Source of the DNA: CBDDLJ01 sp965230635 | GTDB lineage: Bacteria; Pseudomonadota; Gammaproteobacteria; UBA1113 | Length of the DNA stretch: 64,000 nt | Reading direction: 5' to 3' | NCBI GenBank assembly: GCA_965230635.1 | Contig: CBDDLJ010000009.1 | Span: 248,001 to 312,000 of the forward strand | Shown here: piece by piece, positions 37,184-46,731 of the stretch | How the letters are laid out: each line of letters starts with the position of its first letter | Position numbering within the stretch: the first letter of the stretch is position 1 | Program-made: the position numbers and the translations under genes | Notes under the pieces: generated by a model | The model's database searches: none | Told to the model about the DNA's origin: nothing | The model's input: the letters and a program-made list of their open reading frames with translations, nothing else

Positions 37184-39652
37184 ATGAATTCGGTATTTCA
37201 TTATCAACCGTTTCAGGTAGAGAAGACACCTGCTTCGGATGTTAAATTTTTATATTTTTTACGTTCAAAAAAACAGCAGGCTTTTCAAAAGCACGTTGAT
37301 GCACTCAATACATTACTGCGTGTCAACTCTGCTGATAAAGCGATAGCATGTGGTAGTTCAATGTGGTATCGACAAGTTGCAAATAAAATCCAAGATCTCA
37401 CCTTGTGGCAACGCATTGAGGCAAGTGCGGTTGAGGGAAGCCCTAATAGTTTGCGGATCAAATCATATCGAGAAAAGATTCAGGGGCAGGGTGCTATGAT
37501 GGGTCTGCCAACGTCAACTGTTTTAACAATAGCAACAGAACAGTTGCAAGAAATGCAAAAAGCGATCGATAAAGCCAACAAACAATTACGTCGTTACAAT
37601 GGTTTTTGGCGATATATTTTTTATCCTATTCATAACGATATCAACATGCACTATAAACAGTATCTTCAACGTTTAGGCGATCAAGTGGCACAGTTAAAGC
37701 GCCAAGCCATCAACACTTTATTCATTCGATTAGAAGCAGCGCTTGAGAAAAATGATTTGCTATTTGATGATGTTGTTGTGGATGCGTGTTATGCCATTAA
37801 AACCTATGATGATAAATGGACATTTAATATGGGGAAAAGCATAGTATTGCCCGTACGGCCACGCCGTGGGTTAGGTTTGCATCGTATCATTACCAGTTTA
37901 TCACTGATTGGTCGCCTAGGCGATAAGCAGGATCAGAAACGTCTGCGCAATGTATTGACATTGCAACGTGACACAAAAGTACCATTACATGTTGTTTTTT
38001 ATAAAAACCGTGCATCGGTTTATCCAGAATCTCGGCATCACTTAGCAATTGGTTGGTACCGTTGGGTAGCACCTCGTAGTTTTGCTGTGTTGAATAAAGG
38101 ATTGCCACTATCAATGGTATTACGTTGCCATCAAGTTGCACGGATCCGTAAACAGTTAGCACAAGCAGATAATACCTTAGATTTATTTCCACATCCACGT
38201 GACGTGGAGACAGGGTATGGGGCAACGCCTTTCTTGCGTTTACAAGCAGCTGAAATGTGTATTAAGGCCCATATGAAAACGCTCAATGCCAATATACTAA
38301 CGGGTATTGCTAAATGGATAGATAATTTTTTTAGATTAGGCACAAATCAAAAATTGCAATCTGAAGTTAAATTATTTGAGAAAGAATTAATAGAGCTACA
38401 GAAAGTCAAATTGCAGTGTTTTCAGCGCTATGTTAACTATATGAGTGAGGCATCAACACCACTATCAGCTGATACAATCGTTAACGCACGTCAATGTGCT
38501 AAAGCTGTCAAGCAATCACTAAAGATACATCGTCTTTATTCGGGTGCTGTTAAATTAGCGTATACCGCTGCTGACAATAAGTTAGAAATTATTTTGGCAA
38601 AAAACAATACTGCAAAATTACATCAATCATTGGCAACACTTACGGCTAGCCCGCGTCGAAAAAAACAGCCGTTGCATAAACGCAAGCATAACCATCCTAC
38701 ATGGTTGGCGCTTGCAGCAGGTCTGCCACTGCCGTCAATGGAGCAGTCGCATGGTCAGGTGATGACAGCAATAGATCAAAGCCAAGGACTGAAGGTTTGC
38801 CAGAAAAGCATACAACTAACAGATACAATAGAGAAGAAAAAATATCCTAAGTCGTTTGATAGCAATAAATCGACACAGCTTTCTATCAAAACAAGTGCTT
38901 GTCAAGTGGATAGACCGACAGCCTCACTGGAAAAGCTAGTCAGAAAGGAATCTTGTTCACCTTTTAGCAAAGCAGGGAAAACTTTGGATAGCTTGGCAGC
39001 CACATCACTACCAGTTAGGGCCTCAGCGTCTCATATTCATCTATCAGCCAATAACGTTTCTACAGTGACAGATGCAATACAGGCTAATAAGAAAACACGT
39101 TCAGTGCAATACAGTCAGGCGGATGAGAATATTTTTTGGGTGTTAGCTGAATTAGCCCAAGGACGTGTGCCGGATAAACAACGTGTAAATAATGCGTTTC
39201 ACTTATTGTGTTTTTACCGAGATTATCATCCGGACTTGTATACACAGTATCAACCCGCAATGAAAGCATTTTTAATATGTGCTCGACACATGATTAACCG
39301 GTTAGTAAAAAAAGAGTTAACGCTGTTATGGGTTAATGGCAAGCCTCATTTAGCTCGCTATCAAGCGATTCGCGCAATGCTAATCGGTTTGCGAGCATTC
39401 GGAAGCTTGGATGATCAACATGTTATTAAAAAAATAAGTGAGTTAGCACGCCATCACCGGCATGTTGGATTGTTTAGTCAGATGGCTTGCCGTGATTCGG
39501 TGGCAATGCTCGAGAGTCTTATCACACATTGTACTGTACCATCACAAGATAACATATCGCGATCAGCGTCGTTAACAATGCGCTGTCAACAGGCATCATT
39601 GCAAGCGAATAGTGAGCTGTCTTTAACACTTACACCTTTATGTGTCGCATAA
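37184..39652 (+). CDS. Large protein of unknown function, first gene of a two-gene locus
   Basis: 822 residues, not recognised. It is strongly basic and mostly helical, with no signal peptide or membrane segment. An N-terminal region (1-460) contains helical stretches and a tryptophan-rich block (HHLAIGWYRWVAPRSF). A low-complexity linker rich in Ser, Thr and Lys follows (about 480-620). A second ordered region (about 630-790) begins ENIFWVLAELAQGRVPDKQR. The ATG follows GAGGAGAG by about 6 bases, a strong ribosome-binding site. Codon use looks slightly more GC-rich than the neighbouring accessory genes. The next gene begins 26 bases after its stop, so the pair is probably co-transcribed. A cytosolic or secreted effector role is possible but not supported by any motif. 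Confidence 0.7.
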   Translation: MNSVFHYQPFQVEKTPASDVKFLYFLRSKKQQAFQKHVDALNTLLRVNSADKAIACGSSMWYRQVANKIQDLTLWQRIEASAVEGSPNSLRIKSYREKIQGQGAMMGLPTSTVLTIATEQLQEMQKAIDKANKQLRRYNGFWRYIFYPIHNDINMHYKQYLQRLGDQVAQLKRQAINTLFIRLEAALEKNDLLFDDVVVDACYAIKTYDDKWTFNMGKSIVLPVRPRRGLGLHRIITSLSLIGRLGDKQDQKRLRNVLTLQRDTKVPLHVVFYKNRASVYPESRHHLAIGWYRWVAPRSFAVLNKGLPLSMVLRCHQVARIRKQLAQADNTLDLFPHPRDVETGYGATPFLRLQAAEMCIKAHMKTLNANILTGIAKWIDNFFRLGTNQKLQSEVKLFEKELIELQKVKLQCFQRYVNYMSEASTPLSADTIVNARQCAKAVKQSLKIHRLYSGAVKLAYTAADNKLEIILAKNNTAKLHQSLATLTASPRRKKQPLHKRKHNHPTWLALAAGLPLPSMEQSHGQVMTAIDQSQGLKVCQKSIQLTDTIEKKKYPKSFDSNKSTQLSIKTSACQVDRPTASLEKLVRKESCSPFSKAGKTLDSLAATSLPVRASASHIHLSANNVSTVTDAIQANKKTRSVQYSQADENIFWVLAELAQGRVPDKQRVNNAFHLLCFYRDYHPDLYTQYQPAMKAFLICARHMINRLVKKELTLLWVNGKPHLARYQAIRAMLIGLRAFGSLDDQHVIKKISELARHHRHVGLFSQMACRDSVAMLESLITHCTVPSQDNISRSASLTMRCQQASLQANSELSLTLTPLCVA

Positions 39653-39678
39653 TTAATAAAAGCAGAGGAGAAAAATAC

Positions 39679-40800
39679 ATGACAAGAACAACGACAACAC
39701 CACACGAGCTAGTAACGGCACAAACGCCACCACCTATTTTAGGACAGTTTAAAAATGCTTTAACGCATAATTTGGACGTGTTCAATGACTGGTATAATCA
39801 GCGGTATCGAAATAAACGCATGGGATCATCTCTTTCGCCTGATGCATTAGTGGATCAACATGTCCACGCCATTCACGGCATTATTCATGATTCTAACAAT
39901 ACAGCACTCGATATTCATCAACAGCTCAGTCTTTATTTAAAAGCAATGACGCCTTGGCGCATTAGTGTGATGTTTCACCCCATGAGAGTGCGATCGTTGC
40001 GTAAACTGGCAGATAGCCTCCAGCAAGTGTTAAGGGTCAATTATTACAGCGCGGAGAATGTACGTCAGCTAACCATGGCGTACCGTCGAAATCGTGCCGC
40101 GTTTGAATTTCAAGTAGAATTACCCACAAACGATGATTGCACAGAAGAGGCAATCCAACTAAAAGGGATGGTGAAGCAGTTACACAGTTTGCAACAAGAT
40201 AATGTCAATACGCGCAGTGAAAATGCCAAATTATTGAAGATGGTAAAACGTCTGCAGGAAGATTTGCACGTGCTAAAAAGTGGATCATCTATCAATCCAG
40301 GATTCAGTACAGACACGGACAGTAACTGTTCAAGTGAGGTAAGCCAAGATAGTCCATTAGATCGCACAGATCAAGACTTTTTATCAGTAGAATATGAATT
40401 ACCTGTTCCCTCCATTAAGCCAAACGATCCACAACAAAAAACCGATAATACAACCGACGTCAAGCAGTTGACTTCACACACAACGGCTATTATCTCCTCA
40501 CTTACACAGAACCCTGTTACTGCCAAGTACAACGTGGAGGAGAAGTTAACAACAGAACCTTCTCAAACAAGCGCTGTGGAATCTCGTGTGAAACATCAGC
40601 TATCGACATCTTCGTCGACAATACGTCAGTTGCTTGGTACGCAAAAGGTATCGTCACAAGATGTTGCTACATCCATGGTGTCACAGCTATCACTGGGGTT
40701 AAACAATAAACTGGATGAGGCTCAGAAGTTGGCTAAGCAATCCCAAGAGGTAGTAAAAGTAGTAGCCAATGCATCCCGTTATGTTAAAGTGCAATCGTAG
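39679..40800 (+). CDS. Coiled-coil protein of unknown function, second gene of the locus
   Basis: 373 residues, not recognised. A globular basic N-terminal part (about 20-145) contains NDWYNQRYRNKRM and MTPWRISVMFHPMRV. A coiled-coil segment at about 155-200 follows (LKGMVKQLHSLQQDN...LLKMVKRLQEDL). The tail is about 170 residues, rich in Ser, Thr and Gln. There is no signal peptide. The ATG at 39679 is chosen because GAGGAG lies 8 bases upstream; the frame opens earlier at 39640 inside the previous gene. It shares style and transcription unit with the 822-residue protein and may be its partner. Confidence 0.68.
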   Translation: MTRTTTTPHELVTAQTPPPILGQFKNALTHNLDVFNDWYNQRYRNKRMGSSLSPDALVDQHVHAIHGIIHDSNNTALDIHQQLSLYLKAMTPWRISVMFHPMRVRSLRKLADSLQQVLRVNYYSAENVRQLTMAYRRNRAAFEFQVELPTNDDCTEEAIQLKGMVKQLHSLQQDNVNTRSENAKLLKMVKRLQEDLHVLKSGSSINPGFSTDTDSNCSSEVSQDSPLDRTDQDFLSVEYELPVPSIKPNDPQQKTDNTTDVKQLTSHTTAIISSLTQNPVTAKYNVEEKLTTEPSQTSAVESRVKHQLSTSSSTIRQLLGTQKVSSQDVATSMVSQLSLGLNNKLDEAQKLAKQSQEVVKVVANASRYVKVQS

Positions 40801-41259
40801 CTGCCCCCAGTTTATATAAATCGTATTGGATAAAAAAATGTAATATTTTTGGTGCGATATGTTGTCTCTTTCTCTCGATGACCGATCGCAAGCTAAATTT
40901 TGCGAAATAAATCTATTCATCATTGAGAGAAATGGCATAAAATGTTTTCGCTATCGTCAATAAGCCTGTCAACAACAATGAAAATTCTATAGTTAAAGTA
41001 AAATTAGAGGAATAGGGAGCGAGTAGTCACGAAAAAAATTGATGAAATACGATTTAACAATTAGTATTGGCATACAAGATTGATGACCAATTCTGTCATT
41101 GGCGTAACATGGCTGTAAAAACTTATAGCTATTTTTTCTTAAGGACATGCAACTTGTAAAGGAAAGCATCATGTTAAGTGTTGTTAAAATTAATACAGAA
41201 AGTTAATATGATAGGCAACATCAGGTTAAAAGAAAGAAAACGCTAGAGTGATTTTTTAA
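40801..41259. other. Intergenic stretch, no gene seen
   Basis: AT-rich gap between the coiled-coil gene and the broken MFS gene. No convincing ORF, RNA gene or repeat was found. Confidence 0.55.
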
Positions 41260-42455
41260 ATGAAAAGTAATGCAAAAAAGAAATCCAATATTTTTTTAGG
41301 ATTACTCATCACAGGGATAAGCTTGTCAACAGCAGGGTCGATGATGAGTCTTATATCCATATCAACATTGCTATTTAAAATAGACATTACTGGCACTTAT
41401 TCATCTTGGTTGCAAGTGGTAACGTTATTCGGTGTTGTTATAACAGGTATTTTTGGTGGTTACTTAATTAATAAAATTGCTGCAAGATCAATAGGATTTT
41501 TTATGCCCATTTTTTCTGCAGTCGTTCTATTGTGGCTGTTATTTATTGAAATAAAAATTTTTCAAGGTTTGACTGTAATATTTTTACTCTCCTGTTTTTA
41601 TGGAGTAGAACATCCTAATAATAGTAAGAATACTTAATGAGATAGTTAGCAAAGAAAATAAAGCGAGTGTTTTTTCTTTTTATCAAACAGTATCTCAGGC
41701 AATGACGATGTTTTCACCGCTAGTGGCTGCCACAATAATTGCCAACTTAGGCATTAAACACTGTATCGTGATCGATATCATCACCTGTATTATCAGTGCA
41801 TTGATTTGGTTAGCATTTCCACTATCAAAAAAAGGCGGAACAACTTCTAATACTCATGCCTGGCATGGATATCGTCTTTTAATAAAAAATCAACATATAA
41901 GAAACCTGAACTTTTCAATAATGCTTAACAATATTTCTTTCATTATTTTTAATGTCGGGATGCCGGTGTTTATTGCTAGACTTATAAAAGGTGACGCATT
42001 ACAATTTTCAAATTTACACGGTTATATAGGATCAGCAGCAGCAATGGCTTTTGTTCTGGCAGGATTTGCTGGGACATTTCTGTTAAGACCCTTCCCTGGA
42101 AATATAGCTTTTCTCACCATGCTTACATCAAGCTTAAGCTTTACCGCCGTACTATTTGGATATGTTGCTTCCTCACCAGGGACTCTAATTACAGCGGCTG
42201 TTATCTTAGGCGTGGCACAGTATTGTTTTAGAATCTCTGGTATAACATTAGGACAAGCTATTACACCATCCGAACACTTAGACCAAGTTATTATTGCAGG
42301 TGACACAGTTGTCAGCTTGTTTTTTTTTGTTGGCATTGATGGTTCCAGCTCTAATTCATATTTCATATAAAACATCATTAGTTCAAGTTGTTTTTATTGC
42401 ATCACTAACACTATTTTCTCCATTGCTATTAAGAAGTGTAACAAAAATATATTAA
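41260..42455 (+). pseudogene. Major facilitator superfamily transporter, frameshifted twice
   Basis: Three pieces of one membrane transporter lie in successive frames. Piece one runs from 41260 to about 41628 (FLGLLITGISLSTAGSMMSL). One extra base near 41628 shifts the frame; the second piece continues with ILNEIVSKENKASVFSFYQ to about 42325. There a run of nine T shifts it again, and the last piece ends LLLRSVTKIY at 42455. The joined product would be about 397 residues with about ten to twelve hydrophobic segments, normal for MFS. The family call rests on topology and the EIVSKENKASVFSF type loop. The substrate is unknown. Confidence 0.75.
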
Positions 42456-42727
42456 AATGGAATTAGAGTAAATTGATATATCGGTAGAATAAAAGTAAAT
42501 TCAGCTTTTATCTCATGACATTTTTTTAACATTATGAAACCATGTTGACAAGGATGCTGAAGGCTCTCCTAACTTTTTTATTATTATAGTACGGCTTTAC
42601 TACACGTTGTTTAATTTCTTCATGATATTAATATATTTTTACCTAAATATTTTACATCATAACAAAAAACACTGACAAACTAATATTTACTAAAAAACGA
42701 AAATTCATTGTTATAGCGTATTACAGA

Positions 42728-43507
42728 CTAATGATGGCATTTTATCCAAGCTTCGAATGAAGATGCCTTAATTTCCTGTAATTTTTGCAATTCTGCTTTA
42801 AAATTATCAAACAGCTGACGCAATGTTTCCAAAGAAGCCTGGCTATTTATCGCATTACAAAAGGTGTTACTGGCTTCAATTGCTTTAAATGCACCGAGAT
42901 ACATTTAAAAGTCCTTGTATTCTGTTTAGCAAAAACATAAAAGAATTTTCATCTAAAAAAGCGTTTTTATCTGACCATGATGTTTTATCTTGATTTTCAA
43001 AGCGGGTTTCTAGCTCTTTTAATTCTTTTTGGGAATGAGCGTAATACATTTTGTATGTAATGCATACTTTCCTCAGGTTGATTATTATCTCTATATTTGC
43101 TCAGCACAGCTGGATCAAGTATTTTGTCTAATTGCAGATAGTCTATTAATTGTTGGATATTCTCTGTCTTTAATGGTTTTTCAATAAAATAATCGATGCC
43201 AGCTGTTTTACATTCAGCGCTTCTATTTTTTTCCGTATGTGCTGTGACAGCAACAATCAGTGTATGGTGATCTTTTTTCTTAGCTTCAAGGCGTCTAATC
43301 TTTTTAGCAACTTGAGTACCATCAATATCAGGCAATCCTAAATCAAGAACAACAATTTCATATTGATTGTTAGCAAATGATGAAATGGCTTCATTCCCTG
43401 TTTCTGATGTATCAACATTAATTCCTTGTTTTGTCAGTAATGTTTTTTCAATGAGCTGGGCTAACTTATCATCTTCAACAAGGAGTGCTTTTAATTGATT
43501 TCTCCAT
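42728..43507 (-). pseudogene. Receiver-Hpt signalling protein, frameshifted
   Basis: A receiver domain reads ALLVEDDKLAQLIEKTL, then VVLDLGLPDIDGTQVAKKIR with the phospho-acceptor Asp, then VTAHTEK and EKPLKTENI. It is intact as an ORF only if translation begins at a GTG at 43515. The better start is the ATG at 43507 behind TAGGTGA, which gives MEKSIK and needs one A removed to join the receiver frame. After the receiver the frame is lost at an A-run near 43028. It resumes as QKELKELETRFENQ, and is lost again near 42908, before LGAFKAIEASNTFCNAINSQ. The last part resembles the helical bundle of an Hpt domain. The intact protein would be about 258 residues, resembling the C-terminal half of a hybrid histidine kinase but starting on its own. 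Confidence 0.72.
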
Positions 43508-43712
43508 GGTATCACCTATTTATTTTACTTTATATGTAAAAATAATAGACAAAGGCTTCTTTTTTGTCCAGACTTTTTGTAGGATATTCGCCATTTTTTG
43601 TGTAAGATAATGCTTATATAATAAATGCTAAATAATTAATTAAGCTATTGTTAATAAAAACAATGTTATTAAGTTTCTGTTGAAGAGGTCATGTGATATT
43701 TAACTTTCCCAG

Positions 43713-45065
43713 CTATGTTAACTCATTGCTAAAACGAGAAGATAACTGATAGCGGAATTGTGAGCTCATTGCGATGACGCTAAAAATTAAGCCAATAATT
43801 AATGCGATTAAAAACCCTTTTAATCCTGTATGTGCAGTAATCCCAAGAAAATACCCTAATGGCAAGCTAATACACCATAAACCAATTAATTCCGCTATTA
43901 ATGGATACCAGGAAGTTTTTAATGCCACTAAAATATCTGTTATGACTTTACGTAAGCTATCGAAAAGTTGGAAAACGATGATAAGTCCCATAATGTTTAA
44001 GAAGCGCAAATAGTCATTAGAGTCGTTTAAAAAAAACCACTGGCCAATGTGATGTTGAAAAACAATTAAAATGATAGCAGCTAGGCTGATATAACTGATT
44101 GAGAGTAATAAACCTGCGCAGCAAATTGGTTTCACTAGGTGATGCTGTTGTGCGCCGATGGCTTGACCGATTAAGGCTTCAGTACTTAATCCCACACCGC
44201 CAGACAAACAGGAGCTCAACATAAAAAATTGCAGTACCACTTGATAAACAGCCAAGTCTTCTGGAGTTAGAGCACCAATAAGAGAGGCAATCAGAAAAAA
44301 CAGAAAAAACTCCATAGTATATTTTGTGCCAATCGGCCAACCAATGCACCATAATTTTTTGAGATACTGTACATTTGGGTAAAAGCCACGTGTAAATATA
44401 TGATATTTTTTTGTCTGATGATAAAGACGAAGGTGGCACATTAAGATAAGCCAATGTAACCAAGCAGAAATGGTGATACCATAACCGATACCCGCGATCC
44501 CACATTCAGGCAAGCCCATCCTGCCAAAAACCAAACCATAACCAAAGAAACCCATCGTCAACAGATTAAAGGCGCTATAGAACATGGGCACATAGGATAA
44601 GTTAAGATTAATAAACAGTTTATAAAAGTTAATCGAGATCGCAAAAGGGAGCAATGACCAAGCAAGGCCGTTTGCTAATTGTGTTGCTAGACTAATGATC
44701 GCTTGTTCCTGTTCGAGAATGACTAAAAGTGTATCAATATGGTACAGTATGATCATGGCGGGCACAGCAAGCAGGATCCCAAGCCAACAGCCCTGTTGTA
44801 ATGTTTTTATGATGTCGTGCTCATTGTTAGCGCCAGTTGCATAAGCCGTTAGGACACCAACCGATGACATTAGCACGCCGAGTATAAATGTAGTAATGGC
44901 AATAAATAAGCTATAGGTCAATGCACCTGCAGCCAATGCATTGGTCCCCAACTGTGCAAATAGCCAGGTCGCAACAAAGCCGCGTAATGGTACACCCATT
45001 TTTGAGGCCAATAAAGGACCAGAAAGATAAAAGAGAGACTTGAGTTGTTGGCTAATTTTGTTCAT
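43713..45065 (-). CDS. MATE family efflux transporter
   Basis: 450 residues and about twelve membrane segments, normal for MATE/NorM transporters. Typical stretches are LFYLSGPLLASKMGVPLRGFVATW at the start and LSTEALIGQAIGAQQHH in the second half. It exports cationic compounds in exchange for protons or sodium; the actual substrate cannot be told. It is distinct from the longer MATE at 34255-35868 and has normal termini. Divergent from the GRDP-like genes. Confidence 0.9.
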   Translation of the reverse strand: MNKISQQLKSLFYLSGPLLASKMGVPLRGFVATWLFAQLGTNALAAGALTYSLFIAITTFILGVLMSSVGVLTAYATGANNEHDIIKTLQQGCWLGILLAVPAMIILYHIDTLLVILEQEQAIISLATQLANGLAWSLLPFAISINFYKLFINLNLSYVPMFYSAFNLLTMGFFGYGLVFGRMGLPECGIAGIGYGITISAWLHWLILMCHLRLYHQTKKYHIFTRGFYPNVQYLKKLWCIGWPIGTKYTMEFFLFFLIASLIGALTPEDLAVYQVVLQFFMLSSCLSGGVGLSTEALIGQAIGAQQHHLVKPICCAGLLLSISYISLAAIILIVFQHHIGQWFFLNDSNDYLRFLNIMGLIIVFQLFDSLRKVITDILVALKTSWYPLIAELIGLWCISLPLGYFLGITAHTGLKGFLIALIIGLIFSVIAMSSQFRYQLSSRFSNELT

Positions 45066-45230
45066 TTGTTTATCGTCTTATTTTCTTTAGGCATAAAATA
45101 ACAATGTAAATAAATAAAAATGAGTTCACGGCATTGATCGTTATTGTAATAAAAACGTCCTTAGGGTACAATCGGCAGCAACCGATAACGAGACAGCTGT
45201 CTATGTGAAATGGGTAATTAAGGATAGCAC

Positions 45231-45512
45231 GTGGATACAGAAAGTACGGCTCCTTCATTGGACGCGGCAAAACAGTATATCGATGCCATTGATTTCTCAC
45301 AAATCATTGACAAAATGGTCATGCACCAAGGGTGGTTGCGAAAAGAGGCCGAAATTGTTTGTGATATGTACAGAAAATTTCTTTTTTTAAATAAAAAATA
45401 CTACCTCCAGAATATTCTTGATACCAAAAATATCGAAAATACTGTGAAGTTATTTTTTATGAGCATTTTTTACAAGGAGCTAATTGCTATTAGATTAAAG
45501 AGGCATGGATGA
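45231..45512 (+). pseudogene. Truncated paralogue of the GRDP-like gene
   Basis: The first 58 or so codons encode IDFSQIIDKMVMHQGWLRKEA...RKFLFLNKKY, clearly related to residues 12-56 of the next gene. After that the two diverge. In another frame the sequence LPPEYS and later QKYRKYCEVIFYEHF can still be aligned with LPPSKD and QEYRSFCKQAF of the intact copy. A deletion and frameshifts have therefore removed the conserved DxxWHxH motif. The start is GTG with AAGGAT 6 bases upstream. A short functional protein of 93 residues cannot be excluded. Confidence 0.55.
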
Positions 45513-45997
45513 TGAACAATACTGAATTAGAAAAAGCAAAGAATGCAATATACTCAGTTGATCTACAATCTGTGATAGATCGCCTTGTTAAAATTGAACG
45601 CTGGTCTAGAGTTGAAGCAGAAGAGACTGTTAAACAGTATCGCAATTATCTGTTTTTAAGAAAAAAGTATCCAGACTATAGCCTCCCACCTTCCAAGGAT
45701 ATTGATGAAGCATGGCATGCCCACATCCTTCATACTCAAGAATATCGTAGTTTTTGCAAACAGGCTTTCAGTGAAAAAGAAGATCAATACTTGGATCATC
45801 ACCCACATACTACTAAAGCAGGCACTACTAATAAACTAAACCAATTATTCGAACAAACACAAAATTTATATCGTAAAGAATTTGGTGATTATATCTACGA
45901 AATTACGGGTCGGCCATTTTTTCAAAAAATTTTAGATAAGTTTAGGGATTATTTGGCAGTAAAATTTCCAGAATTAGCAGATGATTTGGATAAATGA
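45509..45997 (+). CDS. GRDP-like (DxxWHxHI motif) protein
   Basis: 162 residues. After a helical N-terminal part comes LPPSKDIDEAWHAHILHTQEY at about residues 60-80. This is the D-x-x-W-H-x-H-(I/L) signature of the GRDP/DUF1399-related group, known from plant glycine-rich-domain proteins and scattered bacterial proteins. Molecular function is unknown; the His residues suggest metal or ligand binding. Residues 100-162 are helical. Its start overlaps the upstream truncated paralogue by 4 bases. Its stop touches the first copy of the structured 19-codon-ORF repeat. Confidence 0.65.
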   Translation: MMNNTELEKAKNAIYSVDLQSVIDRLVKIERWSRVEAEETVKQYRNYLFLRKKYPDYSLPPSKDIDEAWHAHILHTQEYRSFCKQAFSEKEDQYLDHHPHTTKAGTTNKLNQLFEQTQNLYRKEFGDYIYEITGRPFFQKILDKFRDYLAVKFPELADDLDK

Positions 45998-46194
45998 TTA
46001 GGAGTATTCTGCGGCATATGAGAGACTTGTTCATATAAATTACTTTTGTCAAGTGAATTTTTGCTTGGTAAGGAGGGAGCTAACTATTGTAAATAGTTGG
46101 CAAAATGTGTTGGAAAAAATTAGGAAAAATCGATATGAAATTTCTAAAGAAACTTCTTAGGAAAAGAAAGGCAGTAGCTGCAGTTTGTATTTAG
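45997..46194 (+). repeat. Structured leader with 19-codon ORF, repeat copy 1
   Basis: 198-bp unit repeated at 46411-46617. It holds two hairpins and a short ORF. Hairpin A pairs 46046-46053 with 46064-46071 (8 bp, two G-U). Hairpin B pairs 46079-46088 with 46092-46101 (10 bp, one G-U). The ORF at 46135-46194 follows. Pairing in hairpin A is kept in copy 2 despite changed bases, which supports a functional RNA. Confidence 0.75.
46135..46194 (+). CDS. 19-residue cationic peptide, copy 1
   Basis: Encodes MKFLKKLLRKRKAVAAVCI and ends at TAG. A GGAAAAATCGAT stretch precedes the ATG; the ribosome-binding motif is weaker than in copy 2. The peptide has an amphipathic, Lys/Arg-rich first half and a hydrophobic end. 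It differs from copy 2 at two residues only. It could be a small membrane-active toxin, a leader peptide with basic-residue codons, or another short functional peptide. Confidence 0.5.
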   Translation: MKFLKKLLRKRKAVAAVCI

Positions 46195-46410
46195 GGAGTT
46201 CTTAAGTTTGAGCAGAAAATCGTTTTACTAATTGGCTTTATCAGAGGTGATTTTTGAATTTAGATACCACATTTATTTTTTGCTTAACCTCATTACTCCT
46301 TGGAGTGACTTAATACCAAGAGCTCCATAAATGTGCTTTGCGAGAGGATTGATAGGTAAAAAAATATTTTTTTGGAGGTTTTATTTTTGATAATGGTTAG
46401 TTAAGTTTGC

Positions 46411-46617
46411 ATTAGGAGTATTACGTGGTATATGAAAGGCTTGTTTATAGAAAATTACTTTAGTGCCAAACTGATTTTTGCTTTGGCAAGTAAAGAGGGG
46501 TTGCTAACTTTGTGAACAGTTGGCAAAGTGTGTTGGAAAAAATCAGGAGAGTTCGATATGAAATTTCTAAAGATGCTTCTTAGAAAAAGAAAAGCAGTAG
46601 CTGCAGCTTGTATTTAA
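46411..46617 (+). repeat. Structured leader with 19-codon ORF, repeat copy 2
   Basis: 207-bp unit homologous to 45997-46194. Hairpin A pairs 46464-46470 with 46482-46488 (perfect 7 bp, TGCCAAA). Hairpin B pairs 46503-46509 with 46518-46524 (7 bp, one G-U). Spacing, the GTGTTGGAAAAAA box before the ORF and the peptide are all conserved. A strong stem-loop follows 17 bases after the ORF. The spacer between the copies (46195-46410) has no gene I can recognise. Confidence 0.75.
46558..46617 (+). CDS. 19-residue cationic peptide, copy 2
   Basis: Encodes MKFLKMLLRKRKAVAAACI and ends at TAA. AGGAGAG lies 6-7 bases before the ATG, a good ribosome-binding site. It keeps 17 of 19 residues of copy 1, while the flanking spacer has diverged, so the reading frame is likely under selection. 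Confidence 0.55.
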   Translation: MKFLKMLLRKRKAVAAACI

Positions 46618-46634
46618 GCTTGCATTTGCCGTCC

Positions 46635-46671
46635 AATAAAAGCACAGCAGTCAGGCTGTTGTGCTTTTATT
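46635..46671 (+). terminator. Strong stem-loop, terminator-like
   Basis: Bases 46635-46650 pair with 46656-46671 over 16 positions (one G-U) around a 5-base loop TCAGG. The 3' arm ends in GCTTTTATT, so it can act as an intrinsic terminator. It would end the transcript of the second leader/peptide unit. Confidence 0.7.
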
Positions 46672-46731
46672 GCCTTTGATTTGTAATTGCCCCTGTAGTT
46701 TTTATCTTTTTAATTTTGGAGTACCTAAATA

